Part shown: in pieces, positions 26,813 to 34,665 of the stretch
How the letters are laid out: every line of letters starts with the position of its first letter
How positions within the stretch are numbered: the first letter of the stretch is position 1
Assembly (NCBI GenBank): GCA_017463255.1
Contig: JAFTPP010000032.1
Coordinates: 310,001-374,000, forward strand
From: Lachnospiraceae bacterium
GTDB taxonomy: Bacteria > Bacillota > Clostridia > Lachnospirales > Lachnospiraceae
DNA: 64,000 bases
Direction: 5' to 3'
The notes under the pieces: generated by a model
The model's database searches: none
Seen by the model: the letters and a program-made list of their open reading frames with translations, nothing else
Told to the model about the DNA's origin: nothing
Made by a program: the position numbers and the translations under genes

Positions 26813-27181
26813 TTAATTTAATGTAACAAGTGTTGCACCTGCTTCTACTGCATCACCAACTGATACTTCGATGCTTGCAACTGTTCCGTCTTCAGGAGCA
26901 ACAACAGGAATTTCCATCTTCATTGCTTCAAGAATAATAACAGTATCACCTTTCTTAACAGCTTTTCCTACTGCTGTTTCAACCTTAAATACTTTACCTG
27001 CTGCACCTGCTTCTACTTTGATGCTTCCTGCTGCACCTGTTGCTTTTGGAGCTGCGGCTACAGGAGCTGCCTTTGGAGCTGCCTTTGGTGCCTGAGCTAC
27101 AGGAGCTGCACCTGTAGATGCACCTTCTTCTACTACTACTTCATATACGTTTCCATTTACTGTAATGGTATAATTTTTCAT
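26813..27181 (-). CDS. Biotin carboxyl carrier protein of the decarboxylase
   Basis: 122 residues: a short N-terminal beta region, an Ala/Pro/Lys hinge (about 22-52, repeated APKAAP units) and a biotinyl domain with Lys88 in EAMKMEI. Carries carboxybiotin between the carboxyltransferase sites and the membrane beta subunit. Its position between the gamma-like and beta genes, and the lack of a biotin domain on either carboxyltransferase, suggest both use this carrier (inference). Confidence 0.94.
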   Translation of the reverse strand: MKNYTITVNGNVYEVVVEEGASTGAAPVAQAPKAAPKAAPVAAAPKATGAAGSIKVEAGAAGKVFKVETAVGKAVKKGDTVIILEAMKMEIPVVAPEDGTVASIEVSVGDAVEAGATLVTLN

Positions 27182-27196
27182 TGTTAATTCCTCCTA

Positions 27197-27949
27197 TTAA
27201 GCGTTCTGCCATTTTTTGGCATTTGTTTTTCTAATGGATCTTACTACAAATCCATCTGTACTTGTTGCACCTTCACTTGCTGCAATAGCTGCTGCAATAA
27301 CTGCAACTAATTCTAAATCATCAACTAACTCTTCTGCTTCTTCTTTTTCAACAATCTGAGCAATTGTATTATCAATAGCAGCTTCTTTTTCATCTTTTTT
27401 CTTAAACATCGCTGTGATCTTAGGAATAAGATTAAAGCAACTGATTAATGCAATAAGCAGAATTAATACTGCAAATACGGTAAACATACCTAATAAAGTA
27501 TTTAATGCCGCATTTGTCATCTTCTCACCAAAAGTATATTCAACATTTACTGCATAGCTTGTAATCACAATACCGTTTGGTGGTGTTAATTCAATGATAA
27601 TTTCAATTTCAGCGTCTTTCTTTGTACCACTAACCTGAGCAGTTATAATGGTTTCATCCGCTGCTAAATCTACTTCATATGATGAAACTTCGCCCATTTC
27701 GCCCATGTCTTTAAGAGCACGATTATAACTATCAACTGCTTTTAACTGGACTTCATAAGACATCACGTCAAAATACGGATAGAACTCTACTTCTCCGGAA
27801 GCAATTACTTCAACAATTTCAATTACACTGGCAGCAACTTCTTGTGCCTCTTCTTTTGAAATAATTGGAGTTTCTTCTTTTTTACCACATCCGGTGATAG
27901 CAATGATGCAAAGAATCATACAAAGTAGTAATCTGAATTTCTTCTTCAT
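27197..27949 (-). CDS. OadG-like gamma subunit fused to a lipoprotein domain
   Basis: 250 residues. A lipoprotein signal ends at Cys21 (AITGC), followed by an extracellular domain of about 120 residues (resembling DUF3887-type folds), one membrane helix (149-172) and a cytoplasmic Lys/Glu/Ala-rich tail ending VVRSIRKTNAKKWQNA, as in OadG. Ordinary gamma subunits are about 80-120 residues, so the lipoprotein half is an addition. Gamma holds the decarboxylase complex together. The topology (lipid anchor outside plus a helix) is unusual. Lies between the acyl-CoA carboxyltransferase and the biotin carrier. Confidence 0.8.
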   Translation of the reverse strand: MKKKFRLLLCMILCIIAITGCGKKEETPIISKEEAQEVAASVIEIVEVIASGEVEFYPYFDVMSYEVQLKAVDSYNRALKDMGEMGEVSSYEVDLAADETIITAQVSGTKKDAEIEIIIELTPPNGIVITSYAVNVEYTFGEKMTNAALNTLLGMFTVFAVLILLIALISCFNLIPKITAMFKKKDEKEAAIDNTIAQIVEKEEAEELVDDLELVAVIAAAIAASEGATSTDGFVVRSIRKTNAKKWQNA

Positions 27950-27966
27950 ATTATTTACATCCTTTC

Positions 27967-29394
27967 CTATACTGTGCCGTGTTTTTTACATGGACGATCT
28001 TCTCTTTTTGCATATAACATTTCGAAAGCACCGATTACATACTTTCTTGTGTCAACTGCATCAATGATCTGATCTACATATCCTCTCTTAGCTGCACTGT
28101 TTACACTGTTCTGTAATTCAGCGTATTCAGCTGCTTTTTCTTTAATCACGTCAGCGCCCTGACCCTCATACATAATCTTAGCAGCAAGTGTGGCATCCAT
28201 CATTCCGATTTCAGCTGTTGGCCAAGCCATTGTAATGTCTGCACCGATTGATTTTGAGTTCATAGCTATGTATGCGCTTCCGTAAGCTTTACCAACGATA
28301 ACGTTTACCTTTGGTACGGTTGCATTTGCAAATGCATATGTTAATTTAGCTACAGCTTTTGCGATTTTCTTTTCTTCACATACTGTTGCAGCGAATCCTT
28401 TTACATTAGTTAATGTTAATACAGGAATTTCAAATGCATCACAGAAGTTAACAAAGTCAGCAGCTTTCTCACAGCCTTTTGCAGAAAGAACTGCGTCAAA
28501 CTTCTCTGCAACTTTTCCTTCTTCATCACAAACTTCTGAACGGTTAGCAACAACACCAACTGTCATACCGTTTAACTTAACAAAACCTGTTACCATATCT
28601 TTTGCATAATCAGCTTTTACTTCAACAAAATCATTGTTATCAGCAATCATAGATAATGCAATTGATGTATCACCTGCGCAATTAGCAAGCTCTGCACATG
28701 CTCTGTTCAAATCATCTGTACAGTCAGCATCTTTTACATCTTCATTGTTTGAAGGAAGCATAGCTACAAGGTTTCTAATCTGACCTAAAATAGTTGCTTC
28801 ATCACCTGTGAAATCAACAATACCTGCTTCTTCACTCTGGAATTTTGCACTTGCTGTATCACATTTTGAAACATTATTTCCATCTAAAGCATTTGGTGAG
28901 TTCACAAATAATTTAGCCTTTGTAGATTCCATAAATGTAAAATCTGTTAATGTAGGAATCATTGCAAGACCGCCACCACATGCACCAAAAATTGCTGTAA
29001 TCTGAGGAATCACACCTGATGCCATAGCCTGACAAGAATAAATCTGTCCAAAACCATTTAAAGCATCTGTAGCTTCCTGTAATCTTAAACCTGCTGAATC
29101 AATTAATCCGATAACAGGAGCACCTGTTTTCATAGCAAGGTCGTAAAGTTTTACAATCTTCTTAGCGTGCATTTCACCAACAGAACCACCCATAACAGAT
29201 GCATCCTGGCTGTACACATATACAAGATTGCCGTCGATAACACCATAGCCGGTTACAACACCGTCAGAAGGAGTATCGTTTTGCTTCATGTTAAAATCAG
29301 TTGCTCTGGCAGTAACCATAGCTCCGATTTCCACGAAACTGTTTTCATCGAGTAAAGCTGCAATTCTTTGACTCGCGCTTGAAGTATTACTCAT
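27967..29394 (-). CDS. mmdA: Acyl-CoA carboxyltransferase (methylmalonyl-CoA decarboxylase alpha type)
   Basis: 475 residues with both crotonase-fold halves of the MmdA/PccB family; oxyanion-hole loops are IFGACGGGLAMIP and VGKAYGSAYIAMNSKSIGAD. The carboxyl donor substrate is an acyl-CoA (methylmalonyl-, glutaconyl- or malonyl-CoA), which sequence cannot settle; the protein is shorter than typical MmdA (about 510). First gene of the operon, followed by gamma-like, biotin carrier, beta and oadA genes. CGGAGGG precedes the ATG. Having this and OadA around one beta subunit suggests two carboxyl sources for one pump. Confidence 0.87.
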   Translation of the reverse strand: MSNTSSASQRIAALLDENSFVEIGAMVTARATDFNMKQNDTPSDGVVTGYGVIDGNLVYVYSQDASVMGGSVGEMHAKKIVKLYDLAMKTGAPVIGLIDSAGLRLQEATDALNGFGQIYSCQAMASGVIPQITAIFGACGGGLAMIPTLTDFTFMESTKAKLFVNSPNALDGNNVSKCDTASAKFQSEEAGIVDFTGDEATILGQIRNLVAMLPSNNEDVKDADCTDDLNRACAELANCAGDTSIALSMIADNNDFVEVKADYAKDMVTGFVKLNGMTVGVVANRSEVCDEEGKVAEKFDAVLSAKGCEKAADFVNFCDAFEIPVLTLTNVKGFAATVCEEKKIAKAVAKLTYAFANATVPKVNVIVGKAYGSAYIAMNSKSIGADITMAWPTAEIGMMDATLAAKIMYEGQGADVIKEKAAEYAELQNSVNSAAKRGYVDQIIDAVDTRKYVIGAFEMLYAKREDRPCKKHGTV

Positions 29395-29474
29395 TTTTCA
29401 GCCCTCCGTTTTATATTAATTAAATGAATACATATTATTGCAAATCAGTTTGATACCAATTCACAGTCCCAACA

Positions 29475-29502
29475 AGTATATCATAGATTATTTGAATCGC
29501 AA
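29475..29502 (-). promoter_or_regulatory. Promoter of the decarboxylase operon
   Basis: Minus strand TTGCGA (29497-29502), 16 bases, TATACT (29475-29480). The leader is about 75 bases and shows no recognised riboswitch. Confidence 0.45.
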
Positions 29503-29541
29503 AGTGGTTTTTTTAATATTTTTTGCATAAAAATACAAACA

Positions 29542-29564
29542 GGGAGTTTCTTGTCGAAACTCCC
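29542..29564 (-). terminator. Hairpin after the CHAP-like gene
   Basis: Nine-base-pair stem GGGAGTTTC / GAAACTCCC with a five-base loop, followed on the minus strand by TGTTTGTATTTTT. Confidence 0.6.
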
Positions 29565-29570
29565 GTTTAA

Positions 29571-30065
29571 CTAATTGTTCATATGTATCACAGCTCTAAT
29601 GTGATTATCTTTTTTTCTTGTTACAATTGCAGAAATATTATTAAAATTCCCTTCTGCAACCAACACGTAATCTTCCCTGTCTTCTAATATAACACCGATT
29701 CTGTCCTGAAGTACTCCTTCAAAAACACTGTCAACAAGGATGAGATCCCCGGATTCTAAATTCATTCCGTCAACATATTCTTCAAACCTGTTAACTTCCG
29801 GTAACATAGCCCACTGTTCCCATGCTTTCGTATTAGCAAAGCTGTAACTGACCTGAGAATCATGGAATCTTACATCAAGGGGAAACTCAGCCAAAGCACA
29901 ACAATGATATACAAAAGCGGCACCCCAGTGATTATCCCATCTTCTCAAATCCCATGCCGGGAAATATTTGATTATTTCATGCAGATTAGCTTCTGTTCCA
30001 CAGACATATCCGTGGTAAAACTTTCCCACTTCCTGTCTGGCAAAGCCTGCGATTTTCTCGTTCAT
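29571..30065 (-). CDS. Degenerate CHAP/NlpC-like protein
   Basis: 164 residues with the layout of a CHAP/NlpC-P60 domain: an N-terminal helix with WGAAFVYHCCALAEFPLDVRF, then SGDLILVD, DRIGVILEDREDYVLVAEGNFNN. In active enzymes the first motif reads WCAAFV and the third HVGIV; here the catalytic Cys is Gly48 and the His is Arg122. No signal peptide. So it keeps the fold but probably not peptidase activity. Function unknown. It is 22 bases downstream of the TraX-like gene and probably co-transcribed; GGAGG precedes the ATG. Confidence 0.6.
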   Translation of the reverse strand: MNEKIAGFARQEVGKFYHGYVCGTEANLHEIIKYFPAWDLRRWDNHWGAAFVYHCCALAEFPLDVRFHDSQVSYSFANTKAWEQWAMLPEVNRFEEYVDGMNLESGDLILVDSVFEGVLQDRIGVILEDREDYVLVAEGNFNNISAIVTRKKDNHIRAVIHMNN

Positions 30066-30086
30066 GAAGAAACTCCTCCATTAGTT

Positions 30087-30953
30087 CTAGTATAACTTCA
30101 TTACAACTGCTATCACATAAATTATGATTAAATGTAACGGATAGAATACATGAAGCATATAACCGGTCTTTTTACCCTGTTCTCCATTATAAAGAGCAAT
30201 CGGAATCAAACTCAAAAAATACGGTACTGTATCTAACTGATAGATAAAGTACATGGAAAACACACCCAACATAACGCTGGATAACTTATTCTGTTTAAAA
30301 ATATACATACACATCATTACAAGTGGTGCTATACCAAGGAAACCTCTTGATAAAATACCAAGGAACATAAATGTGATTGTAACAACAATAGCCACTAAAT
30401 ACTTTGCAAATAATGATGTGAGATATTTTTCCCATAATAAATCCACTATTGCCACAGCACATAAGCCCAAGAACAAGGATAAGAACATATTTTGTCCTGT
30501 GATTTCCAACACTTTCCCACTCATAGCAAGATCATAAGGAACTTCAGAAACAATTGCTATAATGGCAAATTCGATAATATCCTTTGCTTTTTTTTGGGAA
30601 TTCACATAGCCCATTACTAACAGATACGCTAAAATCGGGAATGCAATACATCCCAAAAATTCTAAAATCATGGTTACTGTAAGGGTTCCGCCGAATTTTT
30701 CCATAAATGCTGTAACTGCTTCTGAATCTTTCGTATCCAATGATAAAAAATCCATATATCTGTATAAGATTACTCTGGTTACCGCAAAAAACACCATCGA
30801 TACCATTGCAATAACTTTCAAATGAAATGCAGTAATACCCTTTTTCTTTTTCTTATTCTCTTTTTCAGCCTTCATTCGTTTGTTAAAAGCATCCGCCTGT
30901 CTAAATGCCTGCTGATTGCTGTCTAAATTCATCTCTGTCTGTTCGCTTGACAT
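30087..30953 (-). CDS. TraX-family membrane protein
   Basis: 288 residues, seven or eight membrane helices, TraX (PF05857-type) layout: FHLKVIAMVSMV at the first helix, then CIAFPILAYLLVMGYVNSQKK, FAIIAIVSEVPYDLAM and QNMFLSLFLGL, ending LHVFYPLHLIIIYVI. The founding member acetylates F-pilin, but most chromosomal homologues have no known substrate and are thought to be acyltransferase-like. The usual DHxG of helix 1 is missing here. A charged cytoplasmic N-terminus of about 40 residues (KAEKENKKKKKG) precedes the first helix. Confidence 0.78.
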   Translation of the reverse strand: MSSEQTEMNLDSNQQAFRQADAFNKRMKAEKENKKKKKGITAFHLKVIAMVSMVFFAVTRVILYRYMDFLSLDTKDSEAVTAFMEKFGGTLTVTMILEFLGCIAFPILAYLLVMGYVNSQKKAKDIIEFAIIAIVSEVPYDLAMSGKVLEITGQNMFLSLFLGLCAVAIVDLLWEKYLTSLFAKYLVAIVVTITFMFLGILSRGFLGIAPLVMMCMYIFKQNKLSSVMLGVFSMYFIYQLDTVPYFLSLIPIALYNGEQGKKTGYMLHVFYPLHLIIIYVIAVVMKLY

Positions 30954-31029
30954 ATCTTTCCTCCAATTGTCAGGTTATTCCCACCTCAACATGTTTATCT
31001 ATTATATCAAAACAATTGAATAATGGCAA

Positions 31030-32250
31030 TCATCTATTCACCAAACAAAAAAGAGAAAAGTTCTCAATTATTTTTTGTAAGGCCCACTTATAGTCTCTTT
31101 CTTTTACCATTTCATCAGTCATAATATGATAAATTTTATATGGAATATCATTTACATTATAAATAACACTTCCAACCATTTCTCCCTCTTTTACGGGCGC
31201 ATAAAGAACCTTTACAAACTCAACTTTTACATTTACACAATCGTTTTCCGATAATAACATTCCCTTTATATTGCTTTCATCTTCCACCGGTTTTATGCCA
31301 ACGGTACAAGAGTCTCCAAGCTCTTTCGTCCGTGCATTTAGTACACGAACCCGGTCCGGAAGATTTAACTCGGAAGTGTCAGGAAATATGTAATATTTAT
31401 AATTTGTAACGGCATAAGAAATCAATGCCTTCATATCCGACCATTTATACGTCTTGTGATTAGGCCAGCCACAAGCTAACAAGGCAACAATATAGAGATT
31501 TCCTTCTTTTTCTACTGCGCCCACATAACAGTAACCTGCTTTTGATGTGTAACCGGTTTTACCGGAAACCGCTCCGTCCATCAATTGGAAAAGTGTATTA
31601 TGGTTAGTACAATAATATCCGTTAAAAGAGTGGGTTTTCGTAGATGTTATTTCAATAAATCTTTCTTTTTTATCTGATTCAGTCAAGCAATATCTCATAA
31701 TTTTTGCAAGGTCAACCGCCGTAGTGCTGTGACATTTTTCCATTATTGTTCCATCCGCATTTTCCACCTTCGCAACAGCGTCCAAACCGTTTGGCGTTAT
31801 AAAATAGGTAGCATTACAGTTTAAATCTCTCGCCTTTTGATTCATCATTTCTGCAAATCCTTCCATAGAACCGCCAATATGTTCCGCAATAGCAACCGCA
31901 CTGTCGTTATGGGACTCTAACATGAGTGAAAAAAGCAAGTCCTTTAAGTAGAATTGTTCCCCCTGCTTTGCTCCTAAATGCACTTTAGGCATGCTTGCTG
32001 CATTCTTTGAAAAAGTCACCAAATCTTCCTCATTCCCATACTCCAATGCTAAAATACAGGTCATTATTTTTGTTGTACTTGCCATAGGAAGGATTTCATT
32101 TTCATTCTTTCCATATAAAACTCTCCCGGTAGAAGCATCCATTAATACTGCCGATTTAGCATATAGTTTCACTTCATCCGCCTTCGAACTAAAGCCATGG
32201 GAGATAAAAAACAAAAAACAAATAAGTATTAATCCAACTCTTTTTTTCAC
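31030..32250 (-). CDS. D-alanyl-D-alanine carboxypeptidase, DacF type (first of two)
   Basis: 406 residues: signal peptide (about 4-24), penicillin-binding transpeptidase fold and a C-terminal beta domain. Active-site triad motifs: Ser58-Thr-Thr-Lys61, Ser113-His-Asn115 and Lys230-Thr-Gly. Trims the terminal D-Ala of peptidoglycan stem peptides at the outer membrane face. Starts with GTG. It directly follows scpB in the scpA-scpB-dacF order known from clostridial sporulation loci, so a spore-cortex or vegetative role is possible. Confidence 0.92.
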   Translation of the reverse strand: MKKRVGLILICFLFFISHGFSSKADEVKLYAKSAVLMDASTGRVLYGKNENEILPMASTTKIMTCILALEYGNEEDLVTFSKNAASMPKVHLGAKQGEQFYLKDLLFSLMLESHNDSAVAIAEHIGGSMEGFAEMMNQKARDLNCNATYFITPNGLDAVAKVENADGTIMEKCHSTTAVDLAKIMRYCLTESDKKERFIEITSTKTHSFNGYYCTNHNTLFQLMDGAVSGKTGYTSKAGYCYVGAVEKEGNLYIVALLACGWPNHKTYKWSDMKALISYAVTNYKYYIFPDTSELNLPDRVRVLNARTKELGDSCTVGIKPVEDESNIKGMLLSENDCVNVKVEFVKVLYAPVKEGEMVGSVIYNVNDIPYKIYHIMTDEMVKERDYKWALQKIIENFSLFCLVNR

Positions 32251-32309
32251 AAAAAATCCCTTTTCATACAGACATTACATCTAAGTATATGAAAAGGGGT
32301 TTCGTATTA

Positions 32310-32879
32310 TTATATATCAAGTTTTAATTGTGCTTCTTCTTCAGCCTGAATTCTGAAATCTTCAATCTGAGTTGTACTCATTTCAGGTAAATCTTCTAAG
32401 GACTTAACACCAAAGGTCCTTAAGAATTCTTCCGTAGTACCAAACAACAACGGACGCCCCGGAGCATCCAGTCGGCCAAGCTCAGTAATCAGATTATACT
32501 CTAACAATCTGTTTACGGCATGATCACAGCTGACACCTCGGATTTTCTCGATTTCCACTTTGGTAACCGGTTGCTTATATGCAATAATCGAAAGCGTTTC
32601 CAAAACAGTATCTGTTAAAGAATAATGTTTGGGAGCCTTGGCAATCTTAATCAGATATTCGTACATATCACTCCGCGTACACATCTGAAAGGCACCATCC
32701 AGTTCAATGATGCGCATTCCTCTGTCTGCGCTCTCATATTCCAAAGCCAACTCTTCCAGAATCTTTCTTGTTTCTTTTTTATCAAATTCAATTACTTCCG
32801 CAATCTTAGATAACTCTACAGATTCACCCATTGTGAATAATATCGCTTCAATGATTGCTTTGGCCTTTTGTCTATCCAT
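32310..32879 (-). CDS. scpB: Segregation and condensation protein B
   Basis: 189 residues, two winged-helix domains. Family marks: AIIEAILFTMGE near the start and LETLSIIAYKQPVTKVEIEKIRGVSCDHAVNRLLE (about 95-130). It forms the SMC-ScpA-ScpB condensin for chromosome segregation. I start at the second ATG (MDRQKAK) because AGAGG lies six bases before it, while it touches the first ATG directly. Located 25 bases after scpA. Confidence 0.95.
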   Translation of the reverse strand: MDRQKAKAIIEAILFTMGESVELSKIAEVIEFDKKETRKILEELALEYESADRGMRIIELDGAFQMCTRSDMYEYLIKIAKAPKHYSLTDTVLETLSIIAYKQPVTKVEIEKIRGVSCDHAVNRLLEYNLITELGRLDAPGRPLLFGTTEEFLRTFGVKSLEDLPEMSTTQIEDFRIQAEEEAQLKLDI

Positions 32880-32904
32880 GTTCATCCTCTGACTTTCTTA
32901 CTGC

Positions 32905-33702
32905 TTATGAGTACTCACTTTGTATTCCTATTCCGTCTGCACCTGAAAACAAATCAAAATTCTCACTTGCCGTAATCGTTATATCATCAAACAATTCTTC
33001 CTGTTCAATTGTAACTCTTCCAACCTTCATCATTTCAAGCACACACAAAAATGTAACGATAATTTCCATCTTGCTTCCTTGCTTTTCAAGCAATTCCCGG
33101 AAGCTTACTTTTTTTTGCATGCGGATATAGTTTGTAACAAACTGTTCCTTTTCCTCAAGGTTGATTTCATCCTTTTCTATTTTACCATACTGACTTCTGA
33201 TAGGGTCAATACGGTATTCCTGCCTTTTCATCATGAACTTAAAGATCTCATGAAGTTTATTTAAGGTTACATCACCTGCAAGAGTATCATAATCAATGGG
33301 TTCCCTGTAATCTGCAACCTCATCCGGAAGTGTCTGTTTTTTATAAAAACTACGACCGGCGTCCACCTGTTTATCTTTTAATTCATAAGACATATACTTA
33401 TATAACTTATATTCCAATAACTTTTGAACAAGTTCTGCTCTTGGGTCTTCCTCTTCCCCTTCTTCATTCACTTCTTTCGGAAGAAGCATTCTGCACTTAA
33501 TATCAATTAAAGTTGCAGCCATAACAAGGAACTCACTCACCACATTCATATCTTCTGTTTCCATTTGTTTTATGTACTCAAGATACTGTTCTGTAATGGT
33601 TACAATAGGAATGTCATAAATATCAACTTTATTCTTTTCAATCAGGTGTAAAAGTAAATCCAAAGGACCTTCAAACACCTGTAATTTTACCGGTATAGCC
33701 AT
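32905..33702 (-). CDS. scpA: Segregation and condensation protein A
   Basis: 265-residue kleisin bridging SMC heads. The N-terminal FEGPLDLLLHLIEKNKVDIYDIPIVTITEQYLEY (about 9-42) is the strong ScpA signature; the C-terminal winged helix carries VSFRELLE...VTFLCVLEMMKVGRV. AAGGAAG precedes the ATG. Follows the phosphoesterase gene by 34 bases. Confidence 0.96.
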   Translation of the reverse strand: MAIPVKLQVFEGPLDLLLHLIEKNKVDIYDIPIVTITEQYLEYIKQMETEDMNVVSEFLVMAATLIDIKCRMLLPKEVNEEGEEEDPRAELVQKLLEYKLYKYMSYELKDKQVDAGRSFYKKQTLPDEVADYREPIDYDTLAGDVTLNKLHEIFKFMMKRQEYRIDPIRSQYGKIEKDEINLEEKEQFVTNYIRMQKKVSFRELLEKQGSKMEIIVTFLCVLEMMKVGRVTIEQEELFDDITITASENFDLFSGADGIGIQSEYS

Positions 33703-33736
33703 GTAAGTCTTCCTTTCTCAACATTCACTATTGTAC

Positions 33737-34612
33737 TCATCTTTTTGAATCTTTACAAGCTTTTTTACTCACAAACTCAACAAGAATCAATTCACCCGGG
33801 TTAAACACACGAAGCGGCAAAGTATGAGAACCAAGCCCTCTGCTCAATATCATTTTTTTATCAGCAGATTCAAATAATCCACCGTCATATTTTGGAAATA
33901 GTCTGTATGCCGGTGAAATCACTCCACCAAGCACGGGAAGCTTTACAATTCCGCCGTGAACATGACCTGACAGGGTAAGGTCAGCGCCCCATTTAACATA
34001 TGTGTCAAAATAATCCGGATTATGCGCTAACAATACTTGAAATTCTGTGTCAACCGCTTTACCAACACTTAATTCCATTTCATCAAGGGGCAATCTCTGT
34101 CTTCTGCCTCTTTTATAATAGTCCAAAGGAATCTCATATCCGGTTACTCTGATATTATACTCTTCCATAAATTTTGAAGTGTTTTCCAAATAATACAAAT
34201 CATTATTCAGAAGTTTTTCCATATATTCGTCATACTGACTTCCATACTTTTCTCTTTTGATACGCATTCTTGTCTCATGATTACCATTTACGTAGTATAC
34301 AGGATATTTATCACTAAGCTCTTTCACAAGATTTAACGCGTTCTTTTCATCCTTCCCGGGAATTCCCGTTAAAATATCACCTGTCATTAGAATGCAGTCA
34401 GGATTCATAGAATCAATCCGAGCAATTAATGGCGCGTTATTCTTTCCATAGGATTTATTATGCAAATCAGAAATCACTACAGCCCGCATATCTTTTAAAA
34501 TCTTATGGGATTCAACCGTATACTGTTTTACCACGAATCTATTCACATCAATTGCAGATATGAGCAACGCTATTATTATCAAAAATAATACTACTGATAA
34601 AAAAATAAGCAT
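33737..34612 (-). CDS. Membrane-anchored metallophosphoesterase (YkuE/YaeI-like)
   Basis: 291 residues: N-terminal hydrophobic helix (2-19) followed by a calcineurin-like phosphoesterase domain. Metal-binding motifs: VISDLHNKSYG, LMTGDIL, VNGNHE, LLAHNPDYF and LSGHVHGG, all intact. The closest known group (YaeI/YkuE) includes phosphodiesterases acting on lipids or wall precursors; no substrate can be given. AAAGGAG precedes the ATG; an extended -10 promoter lies just upstream. Confidence 0.87.
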   Translation of the reverse strand: MLIFLSVVLFLIIIALLISAIDVNRFVVKQYTVESHKILKDMRAVVISDLHNKSYGKNNAPLIARIDSMNPDCILMTGDILTGIPGKDEKNALNLVKELSDKYPVYYVNGNHETRMRIKREKYGSQYDEYMEKLLNNDLYYLENTSKFMEEYNIRVTGYEIPLDYYKRGRRQRLPLDEMELSVGKAVDTEFQVLLAHNPDYFDTYVKWGADLTLSGHVHGGIVKLPVLGGVISPAYRLFPKYDGGLFESADKKMILSRGLGSHTLPLRVFNPGELILVEFVSKKACKDSKR

Positions 34613-34647
34613 ATCAAACTCCTTTGGAATTTATGTACAGCTATTTT

Positions 34648-34658
34648 AGTATAGCACA
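34648..34658 (-). promoter_or_regulatory. Extended -10 promoter before the phosphoesterase gene
   Basis: Minus strand TGTGCTATACT; TATACT at 34648-34653. The -35 is weak. The same TGTGCTATA core is used before thrC and rpsU. Confidence 0.45.
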
Positions 34659-34665
34659 TTACTCT

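Noticed and set aside
29395-29570. Possible biotin or other riboswitch before the decarboxylase operon
   Set aside because: The leader of about 75 bases has no recognisable aptamer pattern or terminator.
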